A DNA stretch of 64,000 nucleotides from Anaerolineales bacterium (lineage in GTDB: Bacteria > Chloroflexota > Anaerolineae > Anaerolineales > Villigracilaceae): contig JAEURJ010000013.1 in the NCBI GenBank assembly GCA_016789305.1, forward strand, positions 372,001-436,000, given 5' to 3'. This document shows, in pieces, positions 51,016-59,576 of the stretch. The position numbers and the translations under genes were made by a program. The stretch's first letter is position 1. The number at the start of each line of letters is the position of its first letter. The notes below the pieces were generated by a model that saw only the letters and a program-made list of their open reading frames with translations, had not been told where the DNA came from and searched no databases.

Positions 51016-52179
51016 ATGGCAAAAATTCTTTATACGGCTTTTGATATTGTACCAAGCCCCAAGGGGGCGTCCACACATATTTTGCACAATTTGCGCGGGT
51101 TGGTCAATAGGGGTTTTGAAGTCCATCTTATCACGCCAAACGATGGACTTCTACCCACCGAAGATACTATTGAAGGCGCGCACGTCACGCGTGTTTCGCA
51201 GGATCTCTCGCAGAACTTTCTAGCCCGTGCCATGCATTTTGGCAGGTCCGTTTCCACGCATCTTGCTTTGCATCAGGAGTATGATGTCGTTCATTACCGT
51301 AATATTTGGGATGGTCTTTCGATTGCGCAGAACAAAAAACGGTTTGGCTATAAAACACTTTTTGAAGTGAATGGACTTCCGTCCATTGAACTGAAATATC
51401 ATTATCCTGGCATCGACCCGGAATTGCTCTTGAAAATCAAGGAGCAGGAAATTGCGACTCTGCATTTAAGTGATGTGATTATCTGTCCTTCCAATGTGAC
51501 TCGCGACTACATTGCCTCGCTCGGGCTTAACCGAAAGCAGGTGGCTGTCATCCCAAACGGAGTCAGCGCCTCGGACTTTTCTCCATCCCCGATACCGGGA
51601 CGCGGCGGGCGAGTCCCGGTTCTGTTGTATATTGGTACCCTCGCAGATTGGCAGGGATTGGATATTGTTGTAAAAGCCTTGCCAAAAATTCTCGAACAGC
51701 AACCTGTTCGACTCCAGATCGTCGGGCGTGGACGTTCCCGCCAGCGGAAATTACTTGCCAAGCAAATCCGTAAGCTCGGCATTGAAGATCACGTGACAGT
51801 TCAGCCGGCCGTGCCTCATCATGAAATTCCCGCTCTGATCGCAGAAGCGGACATTTGTGTCGCGCCGCTTGGTTTGAATGATCGAAATGTCACGCAGGGA
51901 GCCTGTCCCATCAAAGTGTTGGAGTATATGGCCGCGGGGCGTCCGTTGCTAGCTTCGAACATGCCGATCGTGCGCGAACTGATTCGGGAAGGCACGGATG
52001 CGCTGTTGTTTTCGCCAAATGATGCGGATGACCTTGCTAGACAAGCTCTTGCTCTGTTGAACGATGTTCAATTATCCAAACGATTGGCGAACTCTGCATC
52101 TGAACGCGCATTGACCAAATTCACCTGGCACGAATCGCAGAAGAAATTGATCAAGGTGTATGAAAAGTTGATCACGTAG
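51016..52179 (+). CDS. GT4-family glycosyltransferase
   Basis: A 387-residue glycosyltransferase of fold GT-B. N-terminal ILYTAFDIVPSPKGASTHIL, middle VIPNGVSASDFSPSP, nucleotide-sugar site LLYIGTLADWQGLDIVVKA and RLQIVGRGRSRQRK, and the C-terminal ACPIKVLEYMAAGRPLLASN with the catalytic Glu region (EX7E form). It probably builds a cell-surface glycan or lipid glycoside using a nucleotide sugar. Probably leaderless. Substrate not assignable. Confidence 0.9.
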   Translation: MAKILYTAFDIVPSPKGASTHILHNLRGLVNRGFEVHLITPNDGLLPTEDTIEGAHVTRVSQDLSQNFLARAMHFGRSVSTHLALHQEYDVVHYRNIWDGLSIAQNKKRFGYKTLFEVNGLPSIELKYHYPGIDPELLLKIKEQEIATLHLSDVIICPSNVTRDYIASLGLNRKQVAVIPNGVSASDFSPSPIPGRGGRVPVLLYIGTLADWQGLDIVVKALPKILEQQPVRLQIVGRGRSRQRKLLAKQIRKLGIEDHVTVQPAVPHHEIPALIAEADICVAPLGLNDRNVTQGACPIKVLEYMAAGRPLLASNMPIVRELIREGTDALLFSPNDADDLARQALALLNDVQLSKRLANSASERALTKFTWHESQKKLIKVYEKLIT

Positions 52180-52225
52180 ACCCCCGATAGGCGTCTGCTC
52201 TTTAGGTATCAAGCATGATCTACTA

Positions 52226-52630
52226 TCAGGCTTGAAAAACAACTTCGACTTCGTGGGGTATGGCACGAGGGCTACCGGTCTTTACATCCAGAAACACCCA
52301 ATCTGTTTCGCCTTTGACTAAAACTTTCCCGTCTGTTTTGCGAATGAATTCATATTTGCGCAGGGAGCGCACCCGGCGGATGCTTTCCACCCAGGTTTTG
52401 ATCTCGATTTCCTCTCCAGCAAATGCAGGAAGAAAATATTCAATACGGTGTTCGCGTACCACCCATGTGGAATCAGGTCCCTGCACTTCGATGCCGCCGA
52501 TGGAGGAGTAGTGCTCGACGGCGATATCCTGCATCCATTGCACATAGGCTACATTGTTTACGTGGCCGTTTTCGTCTATTACGGTTTTGGGGATGATGAT
52601 CGTTTTTGAGAAGGTGGATGAGATGGGCAT
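52226..52630 (-). CDS. Acyl-CoA thioesterase (hotdog fold, 4-hydroxybenzoyl-CoA thioesterase-like)
   Basis: A 134-residue hotdog enzyme. The catalytic block is IDENGHVNNVAYVQWMQDIAVEH (Asp/Asn and helix), then STWVVREHRIEYFLPAFAGE and VESIRRVRSLRKYEFI. It hydrolyses acyl-CoA thioesters. The start at 52630 lies 7 bases after TACACT on the minus strand, which fits a leaderless message and supports this start over the ATG at 52663. Confidence 0.85.
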   Translation of the reverse strand: MPISSTFSKTIIIPKTVIDENGHVNNVAYVQWMQDIAVEHYSSIGGIEVQGPDSTWVVREHRIEYFLPAFAGEEIEIKTWVESIRRVRSLRKYEFIRKTDGKVLVKGETDWVFLDVKTGSPRAIPHEVEVVFQA

Positions 52631-52637
52631 GTATCCA

Positions 52638-52643
52638 AGTGTA
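52638..52643 (-). promoter_or_regulatory. -10 box (TACACT) 7 bases before the thioesterase start
   Basis: Minus-strand TACACT, 7 bases, ATG at 52630. Same arrangement as other leaderless candidates in this window. Confidence 0.4.
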
Positions 52644-52668
52644 CCGCGAGTTGAACTGCCCATTAAAG

Positions 52669-52706
52669 TAAGAACTCGCCATAAGCATTATTGCGGCGAG
52701 TTCTTA
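52669..52706 (-). terminator. Terminator of the TetR-ABC operon
   Basis: TAAGAACTCGCC and GGCGAGTTCTTA form a 12-bp stem with a 14-base loop, 11 bases after the permease stop. Confidence 0.8.
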
Positions 52707-52716
52707 TATCGTAGAT

Positions 52717-53505
52717 TCACTTTGTCTGGTCGGCGTTGCGCCACCAATAAAAGGTGATGAATAAACCAAAGCCGCTGGCAAGAAAAAGAATCGCATAACT
52801 CGCCGGGCTAAGAAATTCCGCTTTTGGCCCGGCCGCGCCGCTAAATAATGCAGGGATTGCCCACGGCAGCCAGCCTCCCCAGCCCATGATCACGGAGATT
52901 TGCGCAATGAAAACGGTAAAAATCGTCCAGCCAAATGCCGGCATGAAGCCACGGCCGATGCTGGCGGCAAAGGCGACGAACGGCAAAAGCATGATTGTCA
53001 TAATTCCAGCACCTACAATGTCGATGGCTGCGGAATGAAATAATTCAACTGACCAGCCGGGAATCACAACAGCATCTCCCACCAAAATACAAACTGCAAA
53101 ACTTAATAGGGTAAGGGTAAGTGTCCACAGGCTGATTACTGTAAATTTTGCGCCGACAATTGCTTCGCGGGATGTGGGAAGCGAAAGCAATTCCTTGATC
53201 GTGCGGTCGGAAAATTCACGGCCGAATACCCAGGTGGTGATGATCGCAAACATGATTGCACCGCCCACAGCAACTCCTTGCGCAAGAAAATTGAAGAAGG
53301 TGGGCCAGTCTGCCGTGCCAACAGCCAGTTGTGCTTTTGTGCTGATGAGTCCCATTGATTTTGCGGCTTCGGGATCTTTTAAAATCACCATAAACAAACC
53401 ACCGACCAGCGGTACGATCAAAAAACCCAAGGTCGTGAGCAAGGGAACTTTTGAACGAATGGCTTTCAAACTTTCAGTGTATAAAGCAGAGGAAAATGCA
53501 TTCAT
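52717..53505 (-). CDS. ABC-2 type permease
   Basis: A 262-residue permease with six helices. FGREFSDRTIKELLSLPTSREAIVGAKF is the coupling helix; hydrophobic segments surround it. The stop of the ATPase overlaps its ATG by 4 bases (ATGA). Part of a drug- or lipid-type exporter with the ATPase at 53502. Substrate unknown. Confidence 0.88.
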   Translation of the reverse strand: MNAFSSALYTESLKAIRSKVPLLTTLGFLIVPLVGGLFMVILKDPEAAKSMGLISTKAQLAVGTADWPTFFNFLAQGVAVGGAIMFAIITTWVFGREFSDRTIKELLSLPTSREAIVGAKFTVISLWTLTLTLLSFAVCILVGDAVVIPGWSVELFHSAAIDIVGAGIMTIMLLPFVAFAASIGRGFMPAFGWTIFTVFIAQISVIMGWGGWLPWAIPALFSGAAGPKAEFLSPASYAILFLASGFGLFITFYWWRNADQTK

Positions 53506-54410
53506 TTTGTATTTCCTGTTAATTTCATAAAATGTTCTTCGAGATTTTGTTGTCTGATTGCCAGATGGGTGGGTGGTGTGTCTGCATTGACGAGCAGGCG
53601 TGCGATCTCATCAGGTGTTTCAAGTGCATGTGTGTCGCTGATTAAAATCGAATCGCCATTCATGGTTGCGGAATAATTCGCGCGAGTCAGGAGGGAGTGT
53701 GCTTTTGCAACGTCACGTACTTTGATCTCCAATTGACGCTCGCGGAATTTGTTCAGCTTTTCAGTATCCAGGTCTTCGATCATTTGACCCCTGTGGATGA
53801 TCCCGATGCGTGTGGCGAGGCGGTCCACTTCGGTGAGGATGTGGCTGGACATAAAAACTGTCACGCCATTTTTTGCAAGCACTTCCAGAAGTTCGCGAAT
53901 CTCTACAACGCCGGCTGGGTCGAGTCCATTCGCAGGTTCATCGAGGATTAACAGGCTTGGATTGTGGATCATGGCACGGGCCAGCCCCAGGCGTTGAAGA
54001 TTGCCCATCGAAAGCGTGCCAGCTTTCCGCCTGGAGTAAGAAGCGATGGATAATTTTTCCATCACATCATCCACAGCTTTTGGATTCTTGAGTCCATATA
54101 AACGGCGCGCGATATCCAGATTTTCCTTAACTGTTAATTCCGGGTACGCAGATGGGCTTTCCACAAGATGACCCACCTGCGCCCAAGGTCCGCGTCCGCC
54201 GGGACCCAGGGCCTGCCCAAGCACTTTGACATTCCCTTCGCTCGGGCGGATCATTCCCAATAACATGCGGATGGTGGTGGTCTTTCCTGCGCCATTCAAG
54301 CCGAGAAACCCGAATATCTCACCTTGTTTTACCTGCAGGCTCACATCCTTCACAGCCTGCACATCTCCATAGAGTTTTGATAAATTGCTTGTTTCAATTA
54401 CATAATCCAT
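53502..54410 (-). CDS. ABC exporter ATP-binding protein (BcrA/CcmA-like)
   Basis: A 302-residue ATPase. Walker A GLNGAGKTTTIRMLLG, signature LSMGNLQRLGLARAMI, Walker B LLILDEPANGLDPAG and the switch His in FMSSHILTEVD. The C-terminal domain has QLEIKVRDVAKAHSLL. The ATG at 54410 follows GGAGAA; a longer frame to 54440 overlaps the TetR gene and was rejected. It drives the permease at 52717, probably exporting a peptide, drug or lipid. Confidence 0.93.
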   Translation of the reverse strand: MDYVIETSNLSKLYGDVQAVKDVSLQVKQGEIFGFLGLNGAGKTTTIRMLLGMIRPSEGNVKVLGQALGPGGRGPWAQVGHLVESPSAYPELTVKENLDIARRLYGLKNPKAVDDVMEKLSIASYSRRKAGTLSMGNLQRLGLARAMIHNPSLLILDEPANGLDPAGVVEIRELLEVLAKNGVTVFMSSHILTEVDRLATRIGIIHRGQMIEDLDTEKLNKFRERQLEIKVRDVAKAHSLLTRANYSATMNGDSILISDTHALETPDEIARLLVNADTPPTHLAIRQQNLEEHFMKLTGNTK

Positions 54411-54411
54411 T

Positions 54412-55011
54412 TTATTCTCCAACGATGTATCCCGAGACAAGGTCGATCATCACATCCATTGTCTCCATGTATGCAGCTGTTCCCATGTCTTCCCGATGTA
54501 ATCCCATGAAAAACAAACTCTTGATCATATTGCTGATAACGCGCGGTGACGCTTTAACCGTGATTCCTTCCCGTTTGATCTTTTTGATAAAGTCATTCGT
54601 GAAGTCTTCATCATGATTGGCGTGCAGCATCGCGCGCTCAGCGGGGATTTTTCGTACCAGATAATCAAAATCAGTTTTGCTGAATTGTTTTAGCAGAGGA
54701 TAGGCATCCCAGGTGAGCAGAAAACTTTTGAGCATGTCGCTTACATTTTTACGTGCATTCGCTTTCGGTTTGATGGCGAACTCAAGAATGCTGGTCTGGA
54801 TCTCTTTTTCTATCTGCTCAAGGATCTCCATAAATAGTTCTTCCTTGGATTCGAAAAATAAATAAAACGCCCCTTTGGAAATTCCAACGGCTTCCGTTAG
54901 CTCGTCCACACTGGTCTTTTTAAGTCCGTGCTTCTCGAAGAGTTTTTTACCCTTTTCGCGCATCTGAGCACGAATGGTCTCCCGTTCCTGTTCTGAAAAT
55001 GCTTTTGGCAT
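54412..55011 (-). CDS. TetR/AcrR-family transcriptional regulator
   Basis: A 199-residue repressor. The N-terminal HTH shows FEKHGLKKTSVDELTEAVGISKGAFYLFF, the standard TetR motif. The C-terminal helices form the ligand and dimer region. It heads the ABC operon. A palindrome GTGACTA-N12-TAGTCAC lies 13 bases before the ATG, between a near-perfect promoter and the start, so it likely represses its own operon until a ligand, perhaps the exported compound, binds. Confidence 0.93.
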   Translation of the reverse strand: MPKAFSEQERETIRAQMREKGKKLFEKHGLKKTSVDELTEAVGISKGAFYLFFESKEELFMEILEQIEKEIQTSILEFAIKPKANARKNVSDMLKSFLLTWDAYPLLKQFSKTDFDYLVRKIPAERAMLHANHDEDFTNDFIKKIKREGITVKASPRVISNMIKSLFFMGLHREDMGTAAYMETMDVMIDLVSGYIVGE

Positions 55012-55023
55012 GATTCTCCTCTT

Positions 55024-55049
55024 GTGACTAAATTAGTAAAAATAGTCAC
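55024..55049. promoter_or_regulatory. Inverted-repeat operator (GTGACTA-N12-TAGTCAC)
   Basis: The two 7-base arms are perfectly complementary, with inner ACTAA/TTAGT partial symmetry. It lies just downstream of the TetR promoter's -10, where bound repressor would block transcription. Confidence 0.7.
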
Positions 55050-55053
55050 TGTT

Positions 55054-55081
55054 AGTATAGCAGAAAACAGACCAGGGTCAA
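55054..55081 (-). promoter_or_regulatory. Promoter of the TetR-ABC operon
   Basis: Minus strand: TTGACC (55076-55081), 16-base spacer and TATACT (55054-55059) with an extended TGC before it. The operator follows at once. Confidence 0.75.
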
Positions 55082-55094
55082 GGTAAAGATTAAA

Positions 55095-55131
55095 TAAAAG
55101 AGTGCCCCGAATATTCGGGGCACTCTTTTAT
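55095..55131 (-). terminator. Terminator of the receiver gene at 55142
   Basis: AAAAGAGTGCCCCGAAT and its exact complement form a 17-bp stem with almost no loop, followed by Ts on both strands. It lies between the receiver stop and the TetR promoter. Confidence 0.8.
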
Positions 55132-55141
55132 TGTTCCCTTT

Positions 55142-55507
55142 TTATTTTTTGAGCAGCGAGTTGATTCTTCCCGGGAGCTCGTCCTGGTCGAACGGTTTGG
55201 TGATGTAGTCGTTTGCGCCTGCAGCGTAGGCAATTGCCTTGCTGTCATAGTCATCCGAGGCGGTGATGATCAGAATGGGGGACTCGGCGAACGCTGTATC
55301 CGCACGAAGCAGGCGGCATACCTCAAAGCCGTTGGGTTCCGGCATCATCAAGTCCAAGATGAACAGGTCTGGGTTTGTCTCGTGTGCCCTGTCCATGGTT
55401 TGTGAGCTTTCATTTACGACTTCCACCTTGAAATTGCTTGCCTTCAGGATTCTTTCCAAAAGCACGGTGATCGCTGCGTCGTCATCTACAATCATGATCT
55501 TATTCAT
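55142..55507 (-). CDS. Stand-alone response-regulator receiver protein
   Basis: A 121-residue receiver without output domain. MIVDDDAAITVLLERIL, acceptor Asp52 in LFILDLMMPEPNGFEV, ILIITASDD and YITKPFDQDELP. The sequence is very close in pattern to the receivers at 55606 and 60750 (KIMxVDDD, PDLFxLDLMMP, DxxxKPF), so these are paralogues. They probably take phosphoryl groups from hybrid or remote kinases. No kinase is adjacent. Confidence 0.92.
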   Translation of the reverse strand: MNKIMIVDDDAAITVLLERILKASNFKVEVVNESSQTMDRAHETNPDLFILDLMMPEPNGFEVCRLLRADTAFAESPILIITASDDYDSKAIAYAAGANDYITKPFDQDELPGRINSLLKK

Positions 55508-55605
55508 ATAGCCATCCTAATAATAATTTGGTCCCTGCTTCCAATATTGCCCAGTGTAGCATAAATTTTATAGAAGATCGTTTTCCCAAAGACCTGACAT
55601 ATTCC

Positions 55606-55974
55606 TTAAGCGCTGATTAGCCAGGAGCGGATCTTTTGCAGGAGATCATCCACGCGGAACGGTTTATTGATGAAGTCGCTGGCCCCGGCTCCAAAGGCGA
55701 CGATCTTGCTGTCGTTGTCATCAAGAGCCGTGAGGATAATGATGGGGGTCGATTCGAAATGCTCCTTCTCTCGCAACATTCTGCAAAGCTGAAAACCAGT
55801 CGGCTCGGGCATCATCAGATCCAGTATGAAGAGATCAGGTTTGATGATATCAGCCACTCCCATTACCAGCTTGCTTTCGTTGATGGCGGTGGGTACGTGA
55901 CCCTCCATTCGCATCAGCCTTTCAAGCATGCTGGTTGCGCCTGCGTCATCGTCTACGATCATTATTTTGGCCAT
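55606..55974 (-). CDS. Stand-alone response-regulator receiver protein (paralogue)
   Basis: A 122-residue receiver: KIMIVDDDAGATSMLERLM, Asp52 in LFILDLMMPEPTGFQLC, IIILTALDDNDSK and FINKPFRVDDLL. It lies 98 bases upstream of the receiver at 55142, same strand, probably a tandem duplicate. No output domain and no adjacent kinase. Confidence 0.92.
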   Translation of the reverse strand: MAKIMIVDDDAGATSMLERLMRMEGHVPTAINESKLVMGVADIIKPDLFILDLMMPEPTGFQLCRMLREKEHFESTPIIILTALDDNDSKIVAFGAGASDFINKPFRVDDLLQKIRSWLISA

Positions 55975-56135
55975 GTATGTTCCGTTCGCAAAAAGAATAA
56001 GTTCCTGAAAACAATCAATACAATCATACGATTAAAGGGGGCCGGAGGCAAGAAAAAAACCTTGTTTGTTTGGATGAATTAAAGACATGGTTTGGTAGAA
56101 TTCCCTGTAATAAAACGGCTGGAATTGAGGCATGT

Positions 56136-56720
56136 ATGGATTTCTTAAAACGATCGATCCACCTTGCGGCAGTGACTTTCTGGACTGTTTATGGCGGGAT
56201 ATACATTTGCCTTTCACTCTGGAATCGTTCGGGTTTGTTGCAAGTCATCATGGGTGTTAATACCCTTCTTTTTGGGTATTTCCTGCTAGTTCGGCGAACA
56301 GGCGAGCCAAGCCCATATCCCTGGGGTGTGCAGGGAATGATCCTGGGCTCCATTTTTCTCGGAAATTTCTATGAATTTGATCAACCAACCCCAATCATTG
56401 GGATTGTGATCGGTATTCTCGGCTCGCTGGTTTCGCTTTGGGCATTAGTCAGCCTGGGAAAATCCTTCGGGATCACACCAGCCAACCGCGGATTGGTGAC
56501 GCGCGGTCCTTATCGATTCGTTCGCCACCCGATGTATTTCGGTTATCTTCTTATCGACATCCCGATGTTGATCTGGAATGCATCCCCGTGGAATTGGATG
56601 ATCTTTTGCATCAAACTTATCAGCTTCGTGATTCGGATCCTTTTGGAAGAACGCGTTGTTTCAGATTACTCCGCGTATAAACAAAAAATCCGCTGGCGGC
56701 TGATCCCTTTGATTTGGTAG
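56136..56720 (+). CDS. Isoprenylcysteine carboxyl methyltransferase-like membrane protein
   Basis: A 194-residue protein with about five helices. The C-terminal half has RGPYRFVRHPMYFGYLLI and ILLEERVVSDYSAYKQKIRWRLIP, the ICMT/PEMT-type motif (RHPxY...E) that binds S-adenosylmethionine. Bacterial relatives methylate unknown membrane substrates. GAGG precedes the ATG by 5 bases; the longer frame to 56070 lacks support. Confidence 0.82.
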   Translation: MDFLKRSIHLAAVTFWTVYGGIYICLSLWNRSGLLQVIMGVNTLLFGYFLLVRRTGEPSPYPWGVQGMILGSIFLGNFYEFDQPTPIIGIVIGILGSLVSLWALVSLGKSFGITPANRGLVTRGPYRFVRHPMYFGYLLIDIPMLIWNASPWNWMIFCIKLISFVIRILLEERVVSDYSAYKQKIRWRLIPLIW

Positions 56721-56814
56721 TTTGCCTTTTGTACATTAAACCGGGGATATCTGACAGGTTGAAAATACACGGCTTTGCACTAGAATGAAAATATCTGAAA
56801 CAAAGGAGTGTACA

Positions 56815-57516
56815 ATGCCAAAATCTCATTTCGAAAGACATTATGCAGATCGGATCGGCTGGCTGCGCGCCGCTGTATTGGGAGCGAATGACGGCATCGT
56901 ATCAACCGCAAGTTTGGTGGTTGGTGTGGCGGCTGCAAGTGCAGTTCGTGGTGATGTGCTAATCGCTGGAATCGCCGGGATGGTGGCGGGAGCCATGTCG
57001 ATGGCTGCCGGAGAATATGTTTCGGTCAGTTCACAATCTGATACTGAAAAGGCCGATCTGGCCCGCGAGAAGAAGGAACTTGAAACCGACGATGCCGGGG
57101 AGCGTCGGGAGCTTGCGAATATTTACGTTAATCGCGGACTTGATTCAGATCTGGCCAAAAAGGTGGCAGATCAATTAATGGCCCACGATGCTTTGATGGC
57201 TCACGCGCGTGATGAACTTGGGCTGAATGAAATTCATACAGCCCAGCCCATTCAAGCCGCGCTTGCCTCTGCGCTTTCTTTTGCAGTAGGCGCGGTGCTG
57301 CCGCTTTTAGCTGTCCTACTTTCACCGACCAGCTTGATGATCCCCTGGGTGGTTGGCAGTTCGTTGTTCTTCCTCGCCGCGATGGGAGTTTTAGCCGCGT
57401 ATCTTGGCGGAGCCAATATTTGGGTGGGGGCGTTGCGCGTCACATTTTGGGGCCTGCTTGCCATGCTGGCCACCGCACTCGTTGGAAAGTTGTTTGGAAC
57501 GAATGTGGCAGGTTAG
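56815..57516 (+). CDS. VIT1/CCC1-family metal transporter
   Basis: A 233-residue membrane protein. The start GWLRAAVLGANDGIVSTASLVVGVA is the VIT/CCC1 signature; a helical cytoplasmic domain (AGEYVSVSSQSDTEKADLAREKKEL) is rich in Glu that bind Fe/Mn, followed by helices with IPWVVGSSLFFLAAMGVLAAY. It moves iron or manganese out of the cytoplasm. The ATG at 56815 has AGGAG 6 bases upstream. Confidence 0.92.
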   Translation: MPKSHFERHYADRIGWLRAAVLGANDGIVSTASLVVGVAAASAVRGDVLIAGIAGMVAGAMSMAAGEYVSVSSQSDTEKADLAREKKELETDDAGERRELANIYVNRGLDSDLAKKVADQLMAHDALMAHARDELGLNEIHTAQPIQAALASALSFAVGAVLPLLAVLLSPTSLMIPWVVGSSLFFLAAMGVLAAYLGGANIWVGALRVTFWGLLAMLATALVGKLFGTNVAG

Positions 57517-57753
57517 ATATTAAAAAGGTGTTGGTTCTTCCTAAATTTCTTGCAAAAACTGCTGACCGTTGGTGTTCATTGCTTCCATAAACCTAAGAAA
57601 TGGATTTTTTAGGGAATTCTGTAGATTTTCTGTTTTTTCGGCCGAATTTCTGAAAGAAACTTACCCGTTTTTCCATAAAAGGAGTTGAATTTTTGGAAAA
57701 GAGTTATATACTATTTCTAGTGGTTTTAGTAGTGAAACAAAAAGGAGGATTTT
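57517..57753. other. Intergenic region before the PilZ gene
   Basis: 237 bases without a gene. A promoter occupies 57685-57712; the rest is AT-rich with no hairpin or repeat that I can support. Confidence 0.5.
57685..57712 (+). promoter_or_regulatory. Promoter of the PilZ gene (TTGAAT-16-TATACT)
   Basis: TTGAAT (57685-57690), 16-base spacer, TATACT (57707-57712). It lies about 40 bases before the ATG at 57754. Confidence 0.55.
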
Positions 57754-58110
57754 ATGGAGTCGGAACGGCGGAAGGAAAAACGACGAAAGTTCACGTACTA
57801 CATGCGCGTGGTCGATGCCAATACTCTCGACGCGATCGGGTATCTGACCGAGATTAGTGCAATTGGCATTCAGGTGGATTGTGAGAAGCCTTTTCCGGTG
57901 GGCAGGAATTACAAATTGCGCCTCGACTTGACCCCGGACATCGCAGATAAGAACAACATGATGATCAATGGAACGATCAAGTGGTGTCAGCCCGATAAGC
58001 TGAATGCCACAGGCTACAACGTTGGTTTTGAAGTAAGCATTACCGCAAAAGATGATACGGAAATCTTTCAGCGCATGATCGACATGTATGGTTTGGAAAG
58101 CCGAAGGTAA
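57754..58110 (+). CDS. PilZ-domain protein
   Basis: A 118-residue single PilZ domain, a possible cyclic-di-GMP sensor. ERRKEKRRKFTYYMRV is the basic RxxxR-type motif, and LTEISAIGIQVDCEKPFPVG the (D/N)xSxxG-like motif, here altered to EISAIG. MINGTIKWCQPDKLNATGYNVGFEV completes the barrel. GGAGG precedes the ATG. Weakened second motif makes nucleotide binding uncertain. Confidence 0.8.
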   Translation: MESERRKEKRRKFTYYMRVVDANTLDAIGYLTEISAIGIQVDCEKPFPVGRNYKLRLDLTPDIADKNNMMINGTIKWCQPDKLNATGYNVGFEVSITAKDDTEIFQRMIDMYGLESRR

Positions 58111-58141
58111 TTTTTTTGGCCCGATGTTGTATCAATTCGGC

Positions 58142-59131
58142 CTATTTTTCAAAGGGATATTTGAGCCCGATCTGGGTGCGGATGCCGTCCATTAATTCCA
58201 TATTTGCCAGCGTATCAGCGTGACTCATGCCCGGGCTTTCGAGCAGCCCGGCGCGGATGCAGCGCATCGCTTCCTCGGTTTGATATTCGAATCCCCCGGC
58301 GCGCAGCGGACGTGAAACGGTCAACTCCTGACTGTCTGTGATCAAAGTGGCTTTGGTGGAACCCCAGAAGTTGGGATGAATGCGGATCGTGCCTTTGCTT
58401 CCGTAGATCAAAAAGTCGTTGACGTGGTTACTCATGAAACTGCTGTGAGACTGGGAAATAACATCATTCTCGTATTTGAGTGAGAACGTGGTTAATTCAT
58501 CGACGCCGGTCTTTCCGATATGCGCCATTGCAACAAACGATTTCGGCTGGGATTTCATCACCCATTGCGAGATGGCGATGGGGTAAATGCCCATATCCAG
58601 CAAGGTGCCGCCGGCGAGTTCGGGGTTTTGCCAGCGATCCTCCTTTTCCTTGGGCGCATTGAAACCAAACGTACCGATCATGAGGCTGATATCGCCAATT
58701 TCTTTTTTATCCAGCCATTCGCGGACCACCGCATACATCGGTAGATATCGCGACCAGAGCGCTTCCATTAAAAATACTTTATTCTTTTTGGAAGCCTCGA
58801 TCAACTTTTTGGTTTCCCCGGCATTGACCGTCAACGGCTTTTCGCACAACACAGGTTTTCCTGCATTGAGCGCCAGCATGGCATTTTCAAAATGGAAACG
58901 ATGCGGTGTGGCGATGTACACACCATCCACTTCGGGATCGTTGACCAATGCTTCATATGTATTGTACGTCTTTGCGCCGCCGTATTGATCGGCGAATTCC
59001 CTGGCGCGTTCGATCTTTGAACTGGCAACTGCATAAAGCTTCGCATCGTCGATCACTTGCAACCCTCGCGCAAATTCATGGGCGATGCGTCCCGGTCCTA
59101 AAACACCCCAGTTGAATTTTTTATCTGCCAT
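58142..59131 (-). CDS. Gfo/Idh/MocA-family oxidoreductase
   Basis: A 329-residue NAD(P)-dependent enzyme. Rossmann motif WGVLGPGRIAHEFARGL; the second block EVDGVYIATPHRFHFENAMLAL; the catalytic Lys in LCEKPLTVNAGETK; and GGTLLDMGIYPIAI. Acts on sugars, inositols or similar diols; substrate open. The ATG at 59131 has AGGAG 6 bases upstream; an ATG at 59137 is too close to it. Confidence 0.93.
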   Translation of the reverse strand: MADKKFNWGVLGPGRIAHEFARGLQVIDDAKLYAVASSKIERAREFADQYGGAKTYNTYEALVNDPEVDGVYIATPHRFHFENAMLALNAGKPVLCEKPLTVNAGETKKLIEASKKNKVFLMEALWSRYLPMYAVVREWLDKKEIGDISLMIGTFGFNAPKEKEDRWQNPELAGGTLLDMGIYPIAISQWVMKSQPKSFVAMAHIGKTGVDELTTFSLKYENDVISQSHSSFMSNHVNDFLIYGSKGTIRIHPNFWGSTKATLITDSQELTVSRPLRAGGFEYQTEEAMRCIRAGLLESPGMSHADTLANMELMDGIRTQIGLKYPFEK

Positions 59132-59146
59132 GTTCATCTCCTGTAC

Positions 59147-59533
59147 TTATAAATTGGCTGTCAACCATGAGATTGCGGCGTCATGATCCTGAAAGATCTT
59201 TACACGGACCATTCGGTTGTTCGCCACATTTTCATAAAATTGCAGATCACGTGAAACATTATGTACATTGGGTGGTTCGATCATCGCTTCCTTGATCGAG
59301 ATATGCATCCTGAGGCTCAAGCTTTCGAGGAATTTTCCCAGCTCATAAATGTCAACCAAATTTGCGTCGGTTTGGAACGTGGAACAATCGGCGAGGAAGA
59401 GACCTGTCTGTTTTTCACCGGCAAGGAGTGCGTTTGCCATGGCAGCTTCCTTTGTTTCTTCAAGAGTGATCGGTTCTGTGTAAACAGTCTTGATTATCTT
59501 CTGGTCTTCCAGGTATGAAATTTTCCAGGACAT
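59147..59533 (-). CDS. STAS/SpoIIAA-like protein
   Basis: A 128-residue soluble protein. MSWKISYLEDQKIIKTVYTEP, GLFLADCSTFQTDAN, IDIYEL-like VDIYELGKFLESLS, and RVKIFQDHDAAISWLTANL form a mixed alpha/beta SpoIIAA/STAS-like domain of the sort found in environmental bacteria next to regulators. GAGGT precedes the ATG at 59533; the longer frame is antisense to the flavoprotein gene and was dropped. Function unknown; 15 bases before the Gfo gene start. Confidence 0.72.
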   Translation of the reverse strand: MSWKISYLEDQKIIKTVYTEPITLEETKEAAMANALLAGEKQTGLFLADCSTFQTDANLVDIYELGKFLESLSLRMHISIKEAMIEPPNVHNVSRDLQFYENVANNRMVRVKIFQDHDAAISWLTANL

Positions 59534-59576
59534 GAGTACCTCGCTTGCGAATTGTACAACAAAAGAGATTGGGTTT

